A stretch of 64,000 bases of DNA from Serratia symbiotica str. 'Cinara cedri' (GTDB taxonomy: Bacteria; Pseudomonadota; Gammaproteobacteria; Enterobacterales; Enterobacteriaceae), in assembly GCA_000238975.1 (NCBI GenBank), contig CP002295.1, positions 620,001 to 684,000 on the forward strand, given 5' to 3'. Below the pieces are notes generated by a model. That model searched no databases. It worked only from the letters and a program-made list of their open reading frames with translations, and was not told the DNA's origin. Position 1 is the stretch's first letter. The number at the start of each line of letters is the position of its first letter. This document shows positions 36,207-49,000 of this stretch, piece by piece. The position numbers and the translations under genes are program-made.

Positions 36207-39078
36207 TTCCTGATTAATATCTGATTCATTTCTTAGAAATGATATTCTTAGGTTACTATATCTATAATACATATTGTTTTATTCTTTAGTAGTTCTTTTT
36301 TAGTTTTTAGTAATTATTATTATCTGTACTTTATTGATATTGCTACTTTACGTAGCATCTTATCTTTGCCAATAGATATTAACTATTATGGAAAGAGTAT
36401 AAAGATATTAATATTAAAACATTGCTTTTAATGAATTTTATTAACAATCAATTTTCGTTAATAAGATCCGGCTCATGATTCACTGAATTTTAGTGAAATA
36501 ATTGATAAATAAAAGAATGGCTAAATATTAATAGTATTAGTTATTTAATAGTTTGTAGATAGATTGTTTTATTTTTAAAATTACTTAGATAGAATAACAT
36601 AGAAAGTATTATTGTGGATTATTAAGTTCCTAGTAGATATAGTATCAGCGTATTAATTATTGCGCCTTAATGATATTTTAAGGTATAGATTTAATTTTTT
36701 AGATAATTAACTGGGTGCATATTATAATATAGTAAGTAAATATTGGTTAGGCATCTATGATGTATTATTTGGGTATAGTATAATATTAAGATGTATAGTC
36801 CTCCATTTATAATGTGAATAATGGAATACAAAATTATATTTGTGCGTAACTTATATACTAACTACTTAACTAGATGAACTTATTTTCACCGATACATAGA
36901 GATCATCGCTTAAATTAAAATATTTTATAGATACAATACGGTGTAAGTTTCAGCATACACCAGATATTAACTTGAGAGCTAAGCTTAGGTAGTTAAAAGT
37001 ACAGTGGCTTCACAAGTAATAAAATATATATAGGTATATTGGAATGATATGTGCTGTAGTGTATTGTTAGAATATTTATTCTACTATCCTATGCATCACT
37101 TAATTTATGGTTAGTCTAAAATTATTTGTATTGGGTTAATAATTTATAAAATATATTAAAGTGATAGTTTTACTATCAGGTATATATATTTTATCTTTAT
37201 ATTTATAGTGAGGTAATAAAGGCAGGCGTAAATGTCTCTTACCTTTCATACAGTTATCGCATCGTATGTTAATGTATTAATGTTTTTATTTAGTGATAAT
37301 TTATGGTTATTAGCAGATTACGATTTAAAGGTAATGATCTACTAGCGTTTTTTTATTGCATGAAATTGTATCCCTAAGATATATTCCAGTTAAACTTAGC
37401 CCTAAGCTTAAGGATAATAATATTGATATATATTTTAGATAATACAATGATGTAGAATATAGTATTAGTGTTTTGAGGTTAGGTTTTAAGTAAGTAATAA
37501 ATTTTATTTAGTAGTTCGTTATATATAGTATGTATTACTAATATATTATGTAAAAATATATTTTTTCTTAAAAAATATACGTGCTGGTTAGTTTGTAAAT
37601 TATTTAGATATATTTTAAATATTAGGATATCACTATAGTAAGTGTGACATAGTTATTTTTCATGTCATTAAAATTAAATAAATAAGATTAGTAATGTTTA
37701 ATTATAAATATGATCATTGTTAGTGATAATATTAATTGGTATTTAATATTTTAATTTTGATTGGCTTAATTTTAGTGTGCTTTTAATAAAACAGGTAAGA
37801 GTAAAAATTATATATTATTAAATATTCTATATAATTATATTTTACCTATAACTAATGTTATTTAATTTTTGTGTTTTATGAGTAGATGTGAGCTAGATAG
37901 TATCTATGTTCACTGTTGTAAAAATTTTCACTAAATATTCTAGCTTTTGGTGTTTAATATTATCAGCGTATTTATATATTAGTGATTAGCATTAGTGGTA
38001 TGGTAATTATTATAATTAAAATTATAGTATCTTAGTTATACGTCAGTTATATGTTTAGTATTACTTAATTGTATTTATTAATAATATTACAAGGATGATA
38101 TCATCATACTATATAAAGTGGTAGTTATCATTATAGTTTAGTTATTTGCTGACTAAGTTTATATATAAATTATAATACCTAAAGTTGCTATTGTAATATA
38201 TCTAACGATATTAAGTTTATTAATTTTGGTGTAATATTGATTGTAAGTTATTATATAAAATAGGTAACAAGTATTAGGTATAATATAAATAGATATTATT
38301 AATTAATTATTCCATAGTAATAAATTATCTTTATTATGCTCTATTGATATGAAGGGCTTGTTTTTAGAAAATACTAATTTTATTAATAGTATTTAGATGA
38401 TTATCCGTTTAGGTAAACTAGAGGTATTAAGTATTTTATCGTATTTAATATTACGTATATTTGCTTGTTTTCTTGCAAACGTTATCTAAAGTGGTATCCC
38501 CATACTTACCTGCTATGACTTATTATTATATAATAGTATTACGCTTGAAGCTACTGATATTTTACTATTTATCATATGCTCATGCACCAATGAAGTGATT
38601 ATATTATAAATGTAACAGGTTTTTAATGAAATAGTATTTATGCTTATTATAATGTATTTGTTGGCACCAGAAAGTAGCGCTATCTTAGAATGGGCATAAA
38701 TTTCTTAGTGTATATTGTTGTATTAATATCTTATTTTTAAGTCATTTGTTTTATGGCAAAAATATGAAGTAACATATATTTGTTATATTACTAACTTTTA
38801 GATGACTGGGTGTTATATTAATACATAAATAAGTAATAAATACAGGTATTTATAAATATTAAATCATGTATCTATAATCAGACCATTGCTAACAAAGAGC
38901 TACCTTGTATAGAGGTAGTAATTGTTATAGATTAATAGATAATATTTAGTGTCTTATTTTATAAAATAGTTAAGTTTATTATAATAATGTTAAATTAGGT
39001 ATTTATATTTTTTTACTTGATTATGAAAGCCTACTTATTTATAACCATTATTAACTATTATTTTTAAATTGAGAATAT
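36207..39078. other. Eroded intergenic region
   Basis: Nearly 2.9 kb without a supportable gene. fadL, which lies beside mlaA in E. coli, is not recognisable. Slightly less AT-rich pieces near 36935-37020 and 38480-38700 give no alignable protein. Confidence 0.6.
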
Positions 39079-39999
39079 ATGTCCCAAGCTCCATCTTTCA
39101 CTTACTCTTTATTGCATCCGCGATACTGGATGACCTGGTTAGGTGCTGGGTTACTTTATTTATTAGTTCTACTACCTTATCCGATGATCTTTTGTCTTGG
39201 TATTTCTCTTGGCAAATTTTCGATGTATTTTTTGAAGCAGCGCGTTTCAATTGCTAAGCGTAATTTAGCTTTATGCTTTCCACAGATGTCTCTTGCTGAG
39301 CGTGAGGCGTTAGTTGTTAAAAATTTTGAATCTGTTGGTATGGGATTATTTGAAACTGGTATGGCCTGGTTTTGGCCAAATTGGCGTATTGAGCGTTGGT
39401 TTAGGGTTAGTGGCCTTGAACATATCAAAAAAGCACAAATTAATCATCAAGGCATACTATTGATTGGTTTGCATTTTTTGACATTAGAGTTAGGCGCTCG
39501 TATTTTCGGCATTCATAATCCAGGCATTGGTGTTTATCGGCCGCATAATAATAAACTAATAGATTGGTTGCAATCTTGGGGCCGCATGCGCTCTAATAAA
39601 TCAATGCTAGATCGTAAGGATTTAAAAGGTATGATACAAGCTCTCAAGCAAGGCAATATTATTTGGTATGCGCCAGACCATGACTATGGTCCACGCGGTA
39701 GTGTATTTGCTCCGTTATTCGCTGTAGAGCAAGCTGCTACTACGATAGGTAGTTATTTCTTGGTAAGAATGGGGAAGCCAGTAATTATTCCTTTTACCCC
39801 ACGTCGCTTACCTAATGGTAAAGGTTATGAGTTAATTATGCAGCCAGAGGTAAAACATTTTCCATTGCATAATAAATTCGAGGCTGCTACTTTTATGAAT
39901 AAGGTAATAGAGAAAGAGATCCTGATGGCGTTAGATCAATACATGTGGTTGCATCGCCGGTTTAAAACTCGCCCAAAAGGCGCATCTTCATTGTACTAA
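39079..39999 (+). CDS. lpxL: Lipid A lauroyl acyltransferase LpxL (HtrB)
   Basis: Inner-membrane enzyme that transfers a lauroyl group from acyl-ACP to the Kdo2-lipid IVA precursor, a late step of lipid A synthesis. At 306 residues it equals E. coli LpxL. It has [11 protein letters not shown] and an N-terminal membrane segment, the HX4E catalytic dyad in [12 protein letters not shown], then [61 protein letters not shown], and the C-terminal [23 protein letters not shown] and [11 protein letters not shown] favour LpxL over the cold-induced paralogue LpxP. The ATG at 39079 has GAG about 8 nt upstream. Its retention suggests a hexa-acylated outer membrane is still made. Confidence 0.95.
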   Translation: MSQAPSFTYSLLHPRYWMTWLGAGLLYLLVLLPYPMIFCLGISLGKFSMYFLKQRVSIAKRNLALCFPQMSLAEREALVVKNFESVGMGLFETGMAWFWPNWRIERWFRVSGLEHIKKAQINHQGILLIGLHFLTLELGARIFGIHNPGIGVYRPHNNKLIDWLQSWGRMRSNKSMLDRKDLKGMIQALKQGNIIWYAPDHDYGPRGSVFAPLFAVEQAATTIGSYFLVRMGKPVIIPFTPRRLPNGKGYELIMQPEVKHFPLHNKFEAATFMNKVIEKEILMALDQYMWLHRRFKTRPKGASSLY

Positions 40000-41246
40000 T
40001 ATTAGGCGTCGCTAATGCATTAAGTAGATTCATGGCTATATTATTTATGGAGTGTATCTATCAATTATAGAATAGTATTCTACTCTTAACAATTAGGCTA
40101 GTTGAGTCATGCTAAGAATTTATCATAAATTTTATGTTCAGTAAATACAGGTTACTATTTATTTAAAGATAGATAAAATATTTAATAATTTTTTTGTAAA
40201 TTATTAATTTTAACTATACAGTTATTAAAAATATTATTTTTTATGCCCATATCTAGATGCTTTCAGATAATATGACGTTAGTAACGATATTTCTTATATA
40301 TAATAATAACTTCATTTATTATTATATTGGATACTTTATTAGAAATACTAAAAGAGACATATGTTATTTTATATTATTATCATTACTATTGATCTTGTTT
40401 ATAGATATTAATGCCTATAATTATGTTATAGGACGAAACACATGAGCTGCTTAGTATATTCTTGGTATTATATAGCTATGTACTATACTTACGAGTAAAT
40501 AGTCTATTCATTAAATATCAGGCCATATAGTACGATTATAATCGTCACTTATTGATAGCTACCGTTAATATTGTTGATAAAGGTTAATTTTTGATTTACT
40601 TTCTTTGCTGATTACTGGTTATTTAATATTGTTTCTTAGTGATAGTACGTAAGACTTATATATAAAGAGATACGTGACATTACTAAAATTTATTACTATC
40701 CTACATGAATTACTAGTATAACTTCATTTATCGTAGCTTTATTTATTGTATCATGAATTTTAGTTAGTAGACCATATGATATTGCTAATATTAATTAAGT
40801 TATGTTGGATATATCGTTAATTTTGCATTAATTTATTGTACCAGAGATAGTATATTATACTAGATCATTAACCCCAAACTATACGAAGGAACGCACCTTT
40901 AATAAAGTTTTTGAAAAATTTATTATTTTTTTGATAAAAAAGGTATTTTATTATATTAATGATTTTTATGCACCTAGCCATAACTACGAGCACTATGTAT
41001 AATTAATTAATTAGTAAGTGATCAATAATTGATGCGTTCAAGAGAGTATATTGGTATTAGCAATGTTATTTGTCTAGTATTATTTTATAATAAAAATATT
41101 TTATACTCATATTTCATGAAGGTCTAGTGTGATTATTTTAGTATATATTTAATTTTTACTATAATTTTTATAGTGGTTAGCAAAATATTCTAATAATGGC
41201 AGGATACTAGAATCATGTAAAAAAGTAACATATTAGTAGACAACAG
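40000..41246. other. Eroded intergenic region
   Basis: No supportable gene. The open frame at 40257-40445 (62 codons) is rich in Ile, Tyr, Asn and Leu as expected by chance and has no ribosome-binding site. Confidence 0.6.
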
Positions 41247-41276
41247 TAGACTTTTGTTACAGTATTACTGTATAAT
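41247..41276 (+). promoter_or_regulatory. Sigma-70 promoter of tRNA-Ile2
   Basis: TAGACT (41247-41252), an 18-nt spacer and a perfect TATAAT (41271-41276) lie 10 nt upstream of the tRNA 5' end, implying a very short leader. Confidence 0.55.
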
Positions 41277-41286
41277 CCTTTTAATT

Positions 41287-41360
41287 GGCCCCTTAGCTCA
41301 GTTGGTTAGAGCAGGCGACTCATAATCGCTTGGTCGCTGGTTCAAGCCCAGCAGGGGCCA
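41287..41360 (+). tRNA. ileX: tRNA-Ile2 (CAU, lysidine-modified)
   Basis: Acceptor GGCCCCT/AGGGGCC, D-arm TAGCTCAGTTGGTTAGAGC, anticodon loop ACTCATAAT giving CAU, T-arm GCTGGTTCAAGCCCAGC, discriminator A. The body matches the minor isoleucine tRNA ileX almost exactly and differs from elongator or initiator Met tRNAs, so C34 is presumably converted to lysidine by TilS to read AUA. The next bases are CTA, so CCA is not encoded. AUA is common in this AT-rich genome. Confidence 0.93.
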
Positions 41361-41998
41361 CTAAATAAAATAATAAGGTTGTTAGATGACAATGTCAGTT
41401 ACTTACCTTTTCAGATATGTCGTACATATTTTTTATCTGTAAGCGTAATTATTTTTATATCTATTCATTACGCCAGATGATAGTTATGATTCACTGGCCT
41501 CCAAGTTGATTGATCATTAACTGAGCGCAAATAGATTAAATTCGATTCATTGCATAGATTACAATTTTATTTATACGTTATATGTTTTTATTTTGCTCTT
41601 TAAGAAAATTACTTGAGAGCTAATAAGTTAAGATATCCTGATTAATATCAGGAGTTCTAGTACCTAACTATAACTGTAAGAAATAAGTATAAGTATTGAT
41701 TAATTAATTACTAAATATTGCGTGTCTAATACATTAGATAAAAATTAGATTTTTATCTAATAATAAAACATTAGGAAATATTATTAATATATAGCAAATA
41801 TATTAGATTGATAAATATAGATAAAATAAATAATTCTGTTATTTATTCTCCATTTCTTAACTCTTGTTTATAAAAAAATCACACAAGGCTGATTAATAAA
41901 TGAATCAGTTTTAGAATTTAATCTACTAAACACGTTATCATTGTTAGGAATCCGTGCTATAGGCATTGTTTTTCCCCTATTTTCAGGAGGACATCATT
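41361..41998. other. Intergenic region upstream of nhaP2
   Basis: No gene seen. It contains a perfect 13-bp hairpin at 41733-41761 and, just before nhaP2, the ribosome-binding site CAGGAGG (41984-41990). Confidence 0.6.
41733..41761. repeat. Perfect 13-bp hairpin, 3-nt loop
   Basis: ATTAGATAAAAAT (41733-41745) is exactly complementary to 41749-41761, with loop TAG. Read rightward, the 3' arm contains a short T run (41750-41754), so a weak terminator cannot be excluded. Confidence 0.7.
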
Positions 41999-43195
41999 TT
42001 GGATGCTGGCACTATTAATAACCTGTTCGTTATCGGTGCCGTGTTGGTGGGTTCAAGTATTTTACTAAGTTCATTTTCTTCCCGTCTTGGGATTCCTATT
42101 CTTGTGATTTTCCTAGCAATTGGCATGCTGGCTGGTGTTGATGGTCCAGGCGGCATTGTATTTAATAATTACTCATTGGCCTATCTGGTTAGCAATTTAG
42201 CTCTTGCGGTTATTCTACTAGATGGTGGCATGCGTACTCGTGTAAGTTCTTTTCGCGTTGCTTTATGGCCAGCACTTTCACTCGCTACTGTTGGTGTGGT
42301 GGTGACTGCAGGGTTAACTGGGATGGCTGCTGCTTTATTATTTGATATTGATCTGCCACAAGGACTGTTAATTGGTGCTATTATCGGTTCTACGGATGCC
42401 GCTGCGGTGTTTTCACTGCTAGGTGGTAAAGGTCTTAATGAACGCGTTAGTGCAACGTTAGAAATTGAATCTGGTATCAATGATCCCATGGCGGTATTTC
42501 TTACTATTACCTTAATTTTTATGATTGCCGCTGGTGAAACTAATTTTAGCTGGATGTTCCTATTACATCTAATGCAGCAGTTTGGTATGGGCATTGTTTT
42601 CGGACTTGGTGGCGGTTGGTTGCTATTAACTTTAATTAATCATATTAAATTAGCTGAAGGCTTGTATCCATTGCTGGCTGGTAGTGGTGGTATACTTATC
42701 TTTGCACTAACTACGGCGTTAGATGGTAGTGGTATTTTGGCTGTGTATTTATGTGGTTTGCTATTAGGTAATCGCCCAATTTGTAATCGTCATGGTATTG
42801 TACAAACTTTTGATGGTATGGCTTGGTTAAGTCAAATAGGTATGTTTTTAGTATTAGGATTATTAATTAATCCGCATGAACTATTACCGATAGCTATACC
42901 AGCCTTATTGTTATCACTTTGGATGATTTTATTTGCCCGCCCTCTTTCGGTGTTCATTGGCTTATTGCCGTTCCGTAGTTTTACTTTACGTGAGCGTGGA
43001 TTTATTGCTTGGGTTGGTTTACGTGGTGCTGTGCCGGTGATTTTGGCAGTATTTCCAATGATGGCAGGATTATCAAATGCACAGTTGTTCTTTAACCTAG
43101 CTTTTTTTGTTGTGTTAGTATCATTATTACTGCAAGGTTCTACGTTATCATTTGCAGCTAGGAAAGCTAAAGTAATTGTTCCGCCTTTGCGCTAA
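41999..43195 (+). CDS. nhaP2: K+(Na+)/H+ antiporter NhaP2 (CvrA), C-terminally truncated
   Basis: Inner-membrane cation/proton antiporter that helps control cytoplasmic K+ and volume. The start is TTG at 41999, eight bases after CAGGAGG, giving [10 protein letters not shown] like the E. coli MDATTIISLF; an upstream in-frame TTG at 41966 would read through the ribosome-binding site. The 398 residues cover the whole membrane domain: [46 protein letters not shown], the ion-site Asn-Asp in [11 protein letters not shown] and the terminal [18 protein letters not shown]. Translation stops after [11 protein letters not shown]. coli NhaP2 (578 residues) continues with a cytosolic RCK_C-type regulatory domain, whose eroded remains lie just downstream. 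If functional, the antiporter would lack that control. Confidence 0.93.
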   Translation: MDAGTINNLFVIGAVLVGSSILLSSFSSRLGIPILVIFLAIGMLAGVDGPGGIVFNNYSLAYLVSNLALAVILLDGGMRTRVSSFRVALWPALSLATVGVVVTAGLTGMAAALLFDIDLPQGLLIGAIIGSTDAAAVFSLLGGKGLNERVSATLEIESGINDPMAVFLTITLIFMIAAGETNFSWMFLLHLMQQFGMGIVFGLGGGWLLLTLINHIKLAEGLYPLLAGSGGILIFALTTALDGSGILAVYLCGLLLGNRPICNRHGIVQTFDGMAWLSQIGMFLVLGLLINPHELLPIAIPALLLSLWMILFARPLSVFIGLLPFRSFTLRERGFIAWVGLRGAVPVILAVFPMMAGLSNAQLFFNLAFFVVLVSLLLQGSTLSFAARKAKVIVPPLR

Positions 43196-43217
43196 TATTT
43201 ATCTTATATGTATCACT

Positions 43218-43352
43218 GATGTACATCAAAAATGCATGGGAATGGTTTATGTATTAAATTTAAATGTATGGCTGTTATATGAATAGAGTGCGCTACAAAT
43301 TACAATATTGTTAAAGATGAAGCTTATAGTTGTATTTGCATTATTTTCCAAG
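43218..43352 (+). pseudogene. nhaP2: Decayed 3' part of nhaP2 (cytosolic RCK_C-type domain)
   Basis: Starting 22 nt after the nhaP2 stop, in a different frame, the translation DVHQKCMGM-VYVLNLNVWLLYE-stop-SALQITILLKMKLIVVFALFSK aligns with the start of the E. coli cytosolic domain (DIHPENPWEQFVYQL...W...AAL...K...AALF). So the domain was lost by a stop plus a frameshift rather than by deletion, and it is now eroding. Beyond about 43350 no homology can be followed. Confidence 0.7.
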
Positions 43353-44519
43353 TAAGAGTGATTTGTATTAAGCTATAAGTCTATAGTTGCATTAAAAAAA
43401 TAGCTACGGTAATTAATTATTTATATAATACCGTTGTTATTTAGTGATATTATAGTCAATAACGATCTATTATTTTGAACTTATATTTATTCTAAAATTT
43501 TCTTTTATGATTAGATTTTGGATTGAGTGATAGTATATAGATTTATTTTTTAAATTATAGCAATGTATTATTATTCAATAAATACCTGGTTAATTTATCG
43601 CATAGTTGATTATTAGTCAATTAGTAATGGATGGTGAGGTATAATTATAAAAATTAATTTTAATTATTACTTCAATAGTAATCAATGGGTTAGTAAAATA
43701 AGTAAAAAATGATTGGCAAATAAAGTTATTTTTATTGTGTGATTAGCTAGTGGTCATATATTTATATTATATATAATATTTACGTATATTAATTTATTAA
43801 TCATAAAATATTACGCACATCTTATGTTAGTAAAATTTTAAGATAGCAAAATATTTGTCATTATTTTGATGATTACTATAATAATTATACTATAATATAT
43901 AGTATACAAATATTTATTAATATACCATAGTTTTAATAGAAATATAATGTATATTATTTAGTTAAGTTAAATAAGTAATATGTCATCAGTCATGTGTAGA
44001 TTAATAGTACGAAATTAAAATAGCGGGTAATGTTATAGAAGTATCTATATTTATAAGGTCTATAGTAGATTACTTAAAATTAGCAAAGTATCTTTATACT
44101 ATTGGTTTTTGTTGAGTATATAATTTTGATGTAAAGTATTTTTTCTTTATTGCTTATCTACAGTGTTTTTTAGTGTTAATTTAAAATTATAATATTCTTG
44201 TTATTTTAAAATCTAAAAAAGTTAAGCGTTAATTATTTGCATAGTATATATCACTATTAATACATTTTATGTAAATTTATAAGAAAAAATTTAAATTTAA
44301 TGATAATAATATGTATCGTTCAATAAAAATGGAAAATAAATGTATTAAATAATATAAAACTATTAAAGTGGGCTTATATTTATAGTTTTATAACTTAGAT
44401 AGGATTGAAAAAGGTAACCTAAACTATCAATATTTTTAGTTAAACCTGTATCTTAGTATGCACAATAAATAGTGATTGCTAATTTGTGAATAACTAATAT
44501 TTTATTAAAGGATAAGAAT
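43353..44519. other. Eroded intergenic region
   Basis: The left part should hold the rest of the lost nhaP2 3' end but is not alignable. Nothing else is supportable before the AAGGA ribosome-binding site of proP. Confidence 0.6.
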
Positions 44520-46022
44520 ATGAAGTTAAGAAAAAAACCTCATAAGCCAATGCGCATTAACGATATTACTATTATTGATGATAATAAGTTAAAGAAGGCT
44601 ATTACTGCTGCTGCACTTGGTAATGCGATGGAGTGGTTTGATTTTGGTGTATATGGCTTTGTAGCTCATGCGCTTGGACAAATATTCTTTCCCAGTGTAT
44701 CTCCTGGGGTACAGGTAATTGCTGCGTTAGCGACCTTCTCGGTGCCTTTCTTGATACGCCCTCTCGGGGGTATTTTTTTTGGTGCTATGGGCGATAAATT
44801 TGGTCGACAGAAGGTGTTATCTATAACAATTATAATGATGGCAGTAAGTACCTTCTGCATTGGTTTAATTCCTTCTTATACAGTTATCGGTATCTATGCA
44901 CCAGCTCTTTTATTATTAGCTAAGCTAGTTCAGGGATTCTCTGTTGGTGGCGAGTACTCTGGCGCTGTAATATTTGTTGCAGAATATTCGCCTGATCGTA
45001 AACGTGGCTTTATGAGTAGTTGGCTGGATTTTGGATCTATTGCTGGTTTTGTGTTAGGTGCGGGTGTCGTAGTGCTGATTTCTAGTCTTATTGGAGAAGC
45101 GTCCTTCCTGATATGGGGCTGGCGAATTTCATTTTTTATAGCAGCACCATTAGGAATTATTGGTCTTTATCTGCGGCATGCTCTAGAAGAAACTCCAGCA
45201 TTTCAGCAATATGTTAATAAGCTGGAGACGGAGGATTGTAGTTCTGTTGAGCATTTGTCGCGGATTTCATTTATAGAAATTACATCTAAATATTGGAAAA
45301 GTCTACTAGTGTGTGTAGGTATTGTAATTTCTACCAATGTTACCTATTACATGTTACTTACTTACATGCCAAGTTATCTTGCGCATAATCTACATTATTC
45401 AGAAGATCACGGCATACTAATCATAATTGCTATTATGATTAGTATGCTATTTGTGCAGCCATTAATTGGTCTATCTAGCGATCGCTTTGGCCGTAAGCCA
45501 TTTATTATCGGTGGTAGTATTGGTCTGGTTGTTTTAGCGATCCCTTGTTTCATTTTGATTAACAGCGGTATAATTGGTTTAATGTTTTTTGGTTTGCTAA
45601 TATTAGCAGTGTTATTAAACTGCTTTACTGGTGTAATAGCATCTATATTGCCAGCAATGTTCCCAACGAATATTCGCTATAGCGCTTTGGCTATTTCCTT
45701 TAATATTTCAATTTTAGTGGCTGGCGCCACTCCAACTGTAATAGCTTGGTTAGTAGAATATACTCATAATCTCTATATGCCAGCTTACTATTTAATAGTA
45801 GTAGCAGTAATTGGATTGATTACTGGCTTATATATGAAAGAAACTGCAAAAAAGCCGCTACGCGGTGCCAGCCCAGCTGCCTCTGACCAAAAAGAAGCCA
45901 AAGAACTACTACAGGAAACTTATGATCACATAGAGCAAAAGGTTGAAAATATTAATGCACAAATTGCTGACTTAGAAAATAAAAAACAGACGTTAGTTGA
46001 TCAGCATCCTAAATTGGATTAA
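44520..46022 (+). CDS. proP: Osmosensing proline/glycine betaine:H+ symporter ProP
   Basis: Inner-membrane major facilitator symporter that takes up proline, glycine betaine and related osmolytes with protons when osmolality rises. At 500 residues it equals E. coli ProP and is similar throughout: ITIIDDNKLKKAITAAALGNAMEWFDFGVYGFVA at the start, the MFS loop GDKFGRQK, VQGFSVGGEYSGA, EYSPDRKRGFMSSWLDFGSIAGF, and SSDRFGRKPF in the second half. The C-terminal cytoplasmic coiled coil (about residues 462-498, heptads within EELLQETYDHIEQKVENI-like sequence) is retained; in E. coli it tunes the osmotic set point. AAGGA lies about 8 nt before the ATG. It is a single-gene unit with kilobase deserts on both sides. 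Confidence 0.97.
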   Translation: MKLRKKPHKPMRINDITIIDDNKLKKAITAAALGNAMEWFDFGVYGFVAHALGQIFFPSVSPGVQVIAALATFSVPFLIRPLGGIFFGAMGDKFGRQKVLSITIIMMAVSTFCIGLIPSYTVIGIYAPALLLLAKLVQGFSVGGEYSGAVIFVAEYSPDRKRGFMSSWLDFGSIAGFVLGAGVVVLISSLIGEASFLIWGWRISFFIAAPLGIIGLYLRHALEETPAFQQYVNKLETEDCSSVEHLSRISFIEITSKYWKSLLVCVGIVISTNVTYYMLLTYMPSYLAHNLHYSEDHGILIIIAIMISMLFVQPLIGLSSDRFGRKPFIIGGSIGLVVLAIPCFILINSGIIGLMFFGLLILAVLLNCFTGVIASILPAMFPTNIRYSALAISFNISILVAGATPTVIAWLVEYTHNLYMPAYYLIVVAVIGLITGLYMKETAKKPLRGASPAASDQKEAKELLQETYDHIEQKVENINAQIADLENKKQTLVDQHPKLD

Positions 46023-49000
46023 TTATGCTCTGATATTTAATAGTCAGCGTCATTGGTAGTAACTGATTTTTTATGGTATGATTACTATGTTTAGTTTAAC
46101 TTGAAACTAGTATAGTCATAAGGATACTAGATCATTAATCTGTTATTATTTAGTTTTAATGCATATATTTGCGTAGAGCACATTACTTTTATTATAAATT
46201 ATTGTTAATCTTATGTATCAGAGTTACTCTATTGTTACTTAAAGTTAGTTAACAATGAACATTTAGATAATAAAATATTATATAATGTTTATATTTTTAT
46301 ATAAAAAGTAACTGTTTAATACATAAGATATTAGTAAGAAAAATATCTTTTAGGAAAAGATATTTAGATAATTAAATAATGTTTAAAGTTAGTTAATTAA
46401 GTTTATTAATACGATTGTATCAAATATTTATAGATGAATATCTACTAAATAATGTATCTATAAAATAGTGCAATTTTACTTGATGAAATATTGTAATATA
46501 TATTATATAAGTTGTTGGGAAGTCGCATATCTATAAAGTTAATATACTAATATTATGTATTTAAGAATGTTAAATATAATCTCAACTGTATAAATAATAT
46601 TTTTATTTTAGCGGTTACTGAAATTGCATGTATTTCATTGTTACGCTACTTTATTTAGTTAAATTTGCTCACGGTTATTTACATTTATGAGCATGAGTAG
46701 ATATAGTTAGGTGATAATTTAGATTATTAATATTATCATAAATTTGCATAAATATGTGAATATTCACTTCATGCTCAAAGCAAATATAGTTATTAATCTA
46801 CATATATTACTAAAAATAGCGTATATTTTTGACTCTGTTATATGACCTAAGTATATTTCTTTTTTAATTTGTTCGTCTATATATCTAATATACTTAATAC
46901 AATGTAACTTTGAGTAATTAAGTAGGCAAGGTATAAATATAGATAAATTTTTATAATGTTAGAGATATGTGACTTTAATATTGTATTTATTATAGTTAGA
47001 TACTATCTTTTTGGGCTCATGATACAAATTTTTTTTATATGCTGGTATTAATTATTACTTATAGGGTTGATTACAGTGACGTAATGTCTTATTATTGGAG
47101 TATTATTAGTATTTTATAATTTATATTCGTTAGTAAAAAGATAGTATTTTTTTATTTTAACACATTAAGTTATATATTCTTATTTATTTTTCTTAAAATT
47201 TTATTGACTAGTTTATTGTGTTTTATTTGAGTGAGATTAAGTTATTATATTTATAAGTATTTTAGCTTATTCATATTTAGGATTATTGTCTTTTATTTTA
47301 GTATAAGGGCAATATAAATAATATGCTAGATATATTTTATTAATCATCCTGAAATTTATTTGCCGCTTATATATTAATAATAAATATATAATATGCGATA
47401 GATCTTTTATAGTAGTATAATTATGCTATATATTCTTTATTAAAATAATTATTAAGCCTCATAGCTTAGGTATTTTAATGTATACAAACAATTTTACAAT
47501 AGAATACTTAATGTAGTTAAAAATTATATAATACATCATGTGATGTTAAGATATGTATTGCACTTAACTAGGGATCTATTAATCGAGTAATTTAAACTTA
47601 ATAAATTAAGTATCTAATCTTTATTGGAAAAAATTAATTTAAGTATTAGAATAATATTCTAAAATATATTGCATGCATAGTAAGATGCAAATTCATTATC
47701 TATATTTTAATACTATAATGTATTATATACGATATATTTTTATTCATTTGGTTAAACTAAATATGTTGTTATAGCGGATTATTAAATTAATTAACTATAT
47801 ATTTTAGATATTTTTTTTAAAAGAGATACCTAGTATTGATATTAAGATCATTTAATAAAATTTTATCGCCGGTCGTAAATTATTTTTAATGTATTATTAA
47901 TATTACGTCAATTGTAAAAAATATCATTATATATCTAATCATTTAAATATAATTTTATTAATTATCTATTATTATATAATAATAAAATAATTAAATAAGA
48001 TAAAATACTTTAACTATATAGATAGAGTGATAATAGGGGATCATTCTGGATTAAGTGTTATTCATAGGTACTTTGGGTGTATATTTTTTAGGTAAAGAAG
48101 CTTATTAATAAATATTGGGTATTCATGTTATTAGGATGTTTAGAGTATTATTCTATCATTATAAATGATAATATTTTATAAGCAATGTATTAATGTTTTC
48201 TATAATGATTACGTAAAATTATAAAGATTATTACTTTAATTAATTTATTTATGAAGTTATCACTTACTTAAGTTATAAAATAGTTTTAAATGCTATTATA
48301 AATAAATAACTATTTTGTAAAGTATTTCAATTATGTATTACTAATACTTATTATTATGGCACTAAGTAAAAAACTTTACACGCTTGCTACTGTATTAGTG
48401 TTTAGAGAAAATTTCTATTTTACTTTATATCCATTAGGTTATAGTGGCTATAATCATTGTTATAATATAAAATATTATTTCTATATTATAGATGATAATT
48501 TTATGTTGAAAAGTATTAGTGCTTCTGAGAGCTTGGTATTAGTGTTATGCTTAACTAATTTATTAATTAATTATCACTGAGTGTATTTTATTACTTATTT
48601 ATTTATCTGTATCTACAGGTATTTATATTTGTTATGCTAAATAATTTATATAATATAAAAAAATATATTAGTACTTAATATTTGTAGCTTAAACTGCAAT
48701 GAATTGATAATTTTCTTATTGAGTGATTAGTTAAGTTTGGATCAGTTACTTGTCAGTATAAAAATTACTGATTATATTAAATATAATCATATGTCTTTAC
48801 TTATTTAATTCGATTATATGGATAAGTAATAGTTGAATCTATATTAACTTTATTAGTAATAATAGATTATTCTTTAGTATAGTAAAAATATATGAAGTTT
48901 TAGTATGTTGTGTAATACTATAGAATAGTGATATATATGTTATATGATAATTTTATTATGCGGGTGAGATCAATATTATTACAGTATTTATAATGATTAT

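Noticed and set aside
40257-40445. 62-codon open frame between lpxL and tRNA-Ile2
   Set aside because: Composition (Ile, Tyr, Asn, Leu) fits random AT-rich DNA; no ribosome-binding site or recognisable motif.
41966-41998. Upstream TTG start for nhaP2
   Set aside because: It would translate through the strong CAGGAGG site; TTG at 41999 is correctly spaced and restores the family N-terminus.
48356-48580. 74-codon open frame in the 6-kb desert
   Set aside because: A slightly protein-like start decays into Tyr/Asn/Ile noise, with no ribosome-binding site and no homologue I know.
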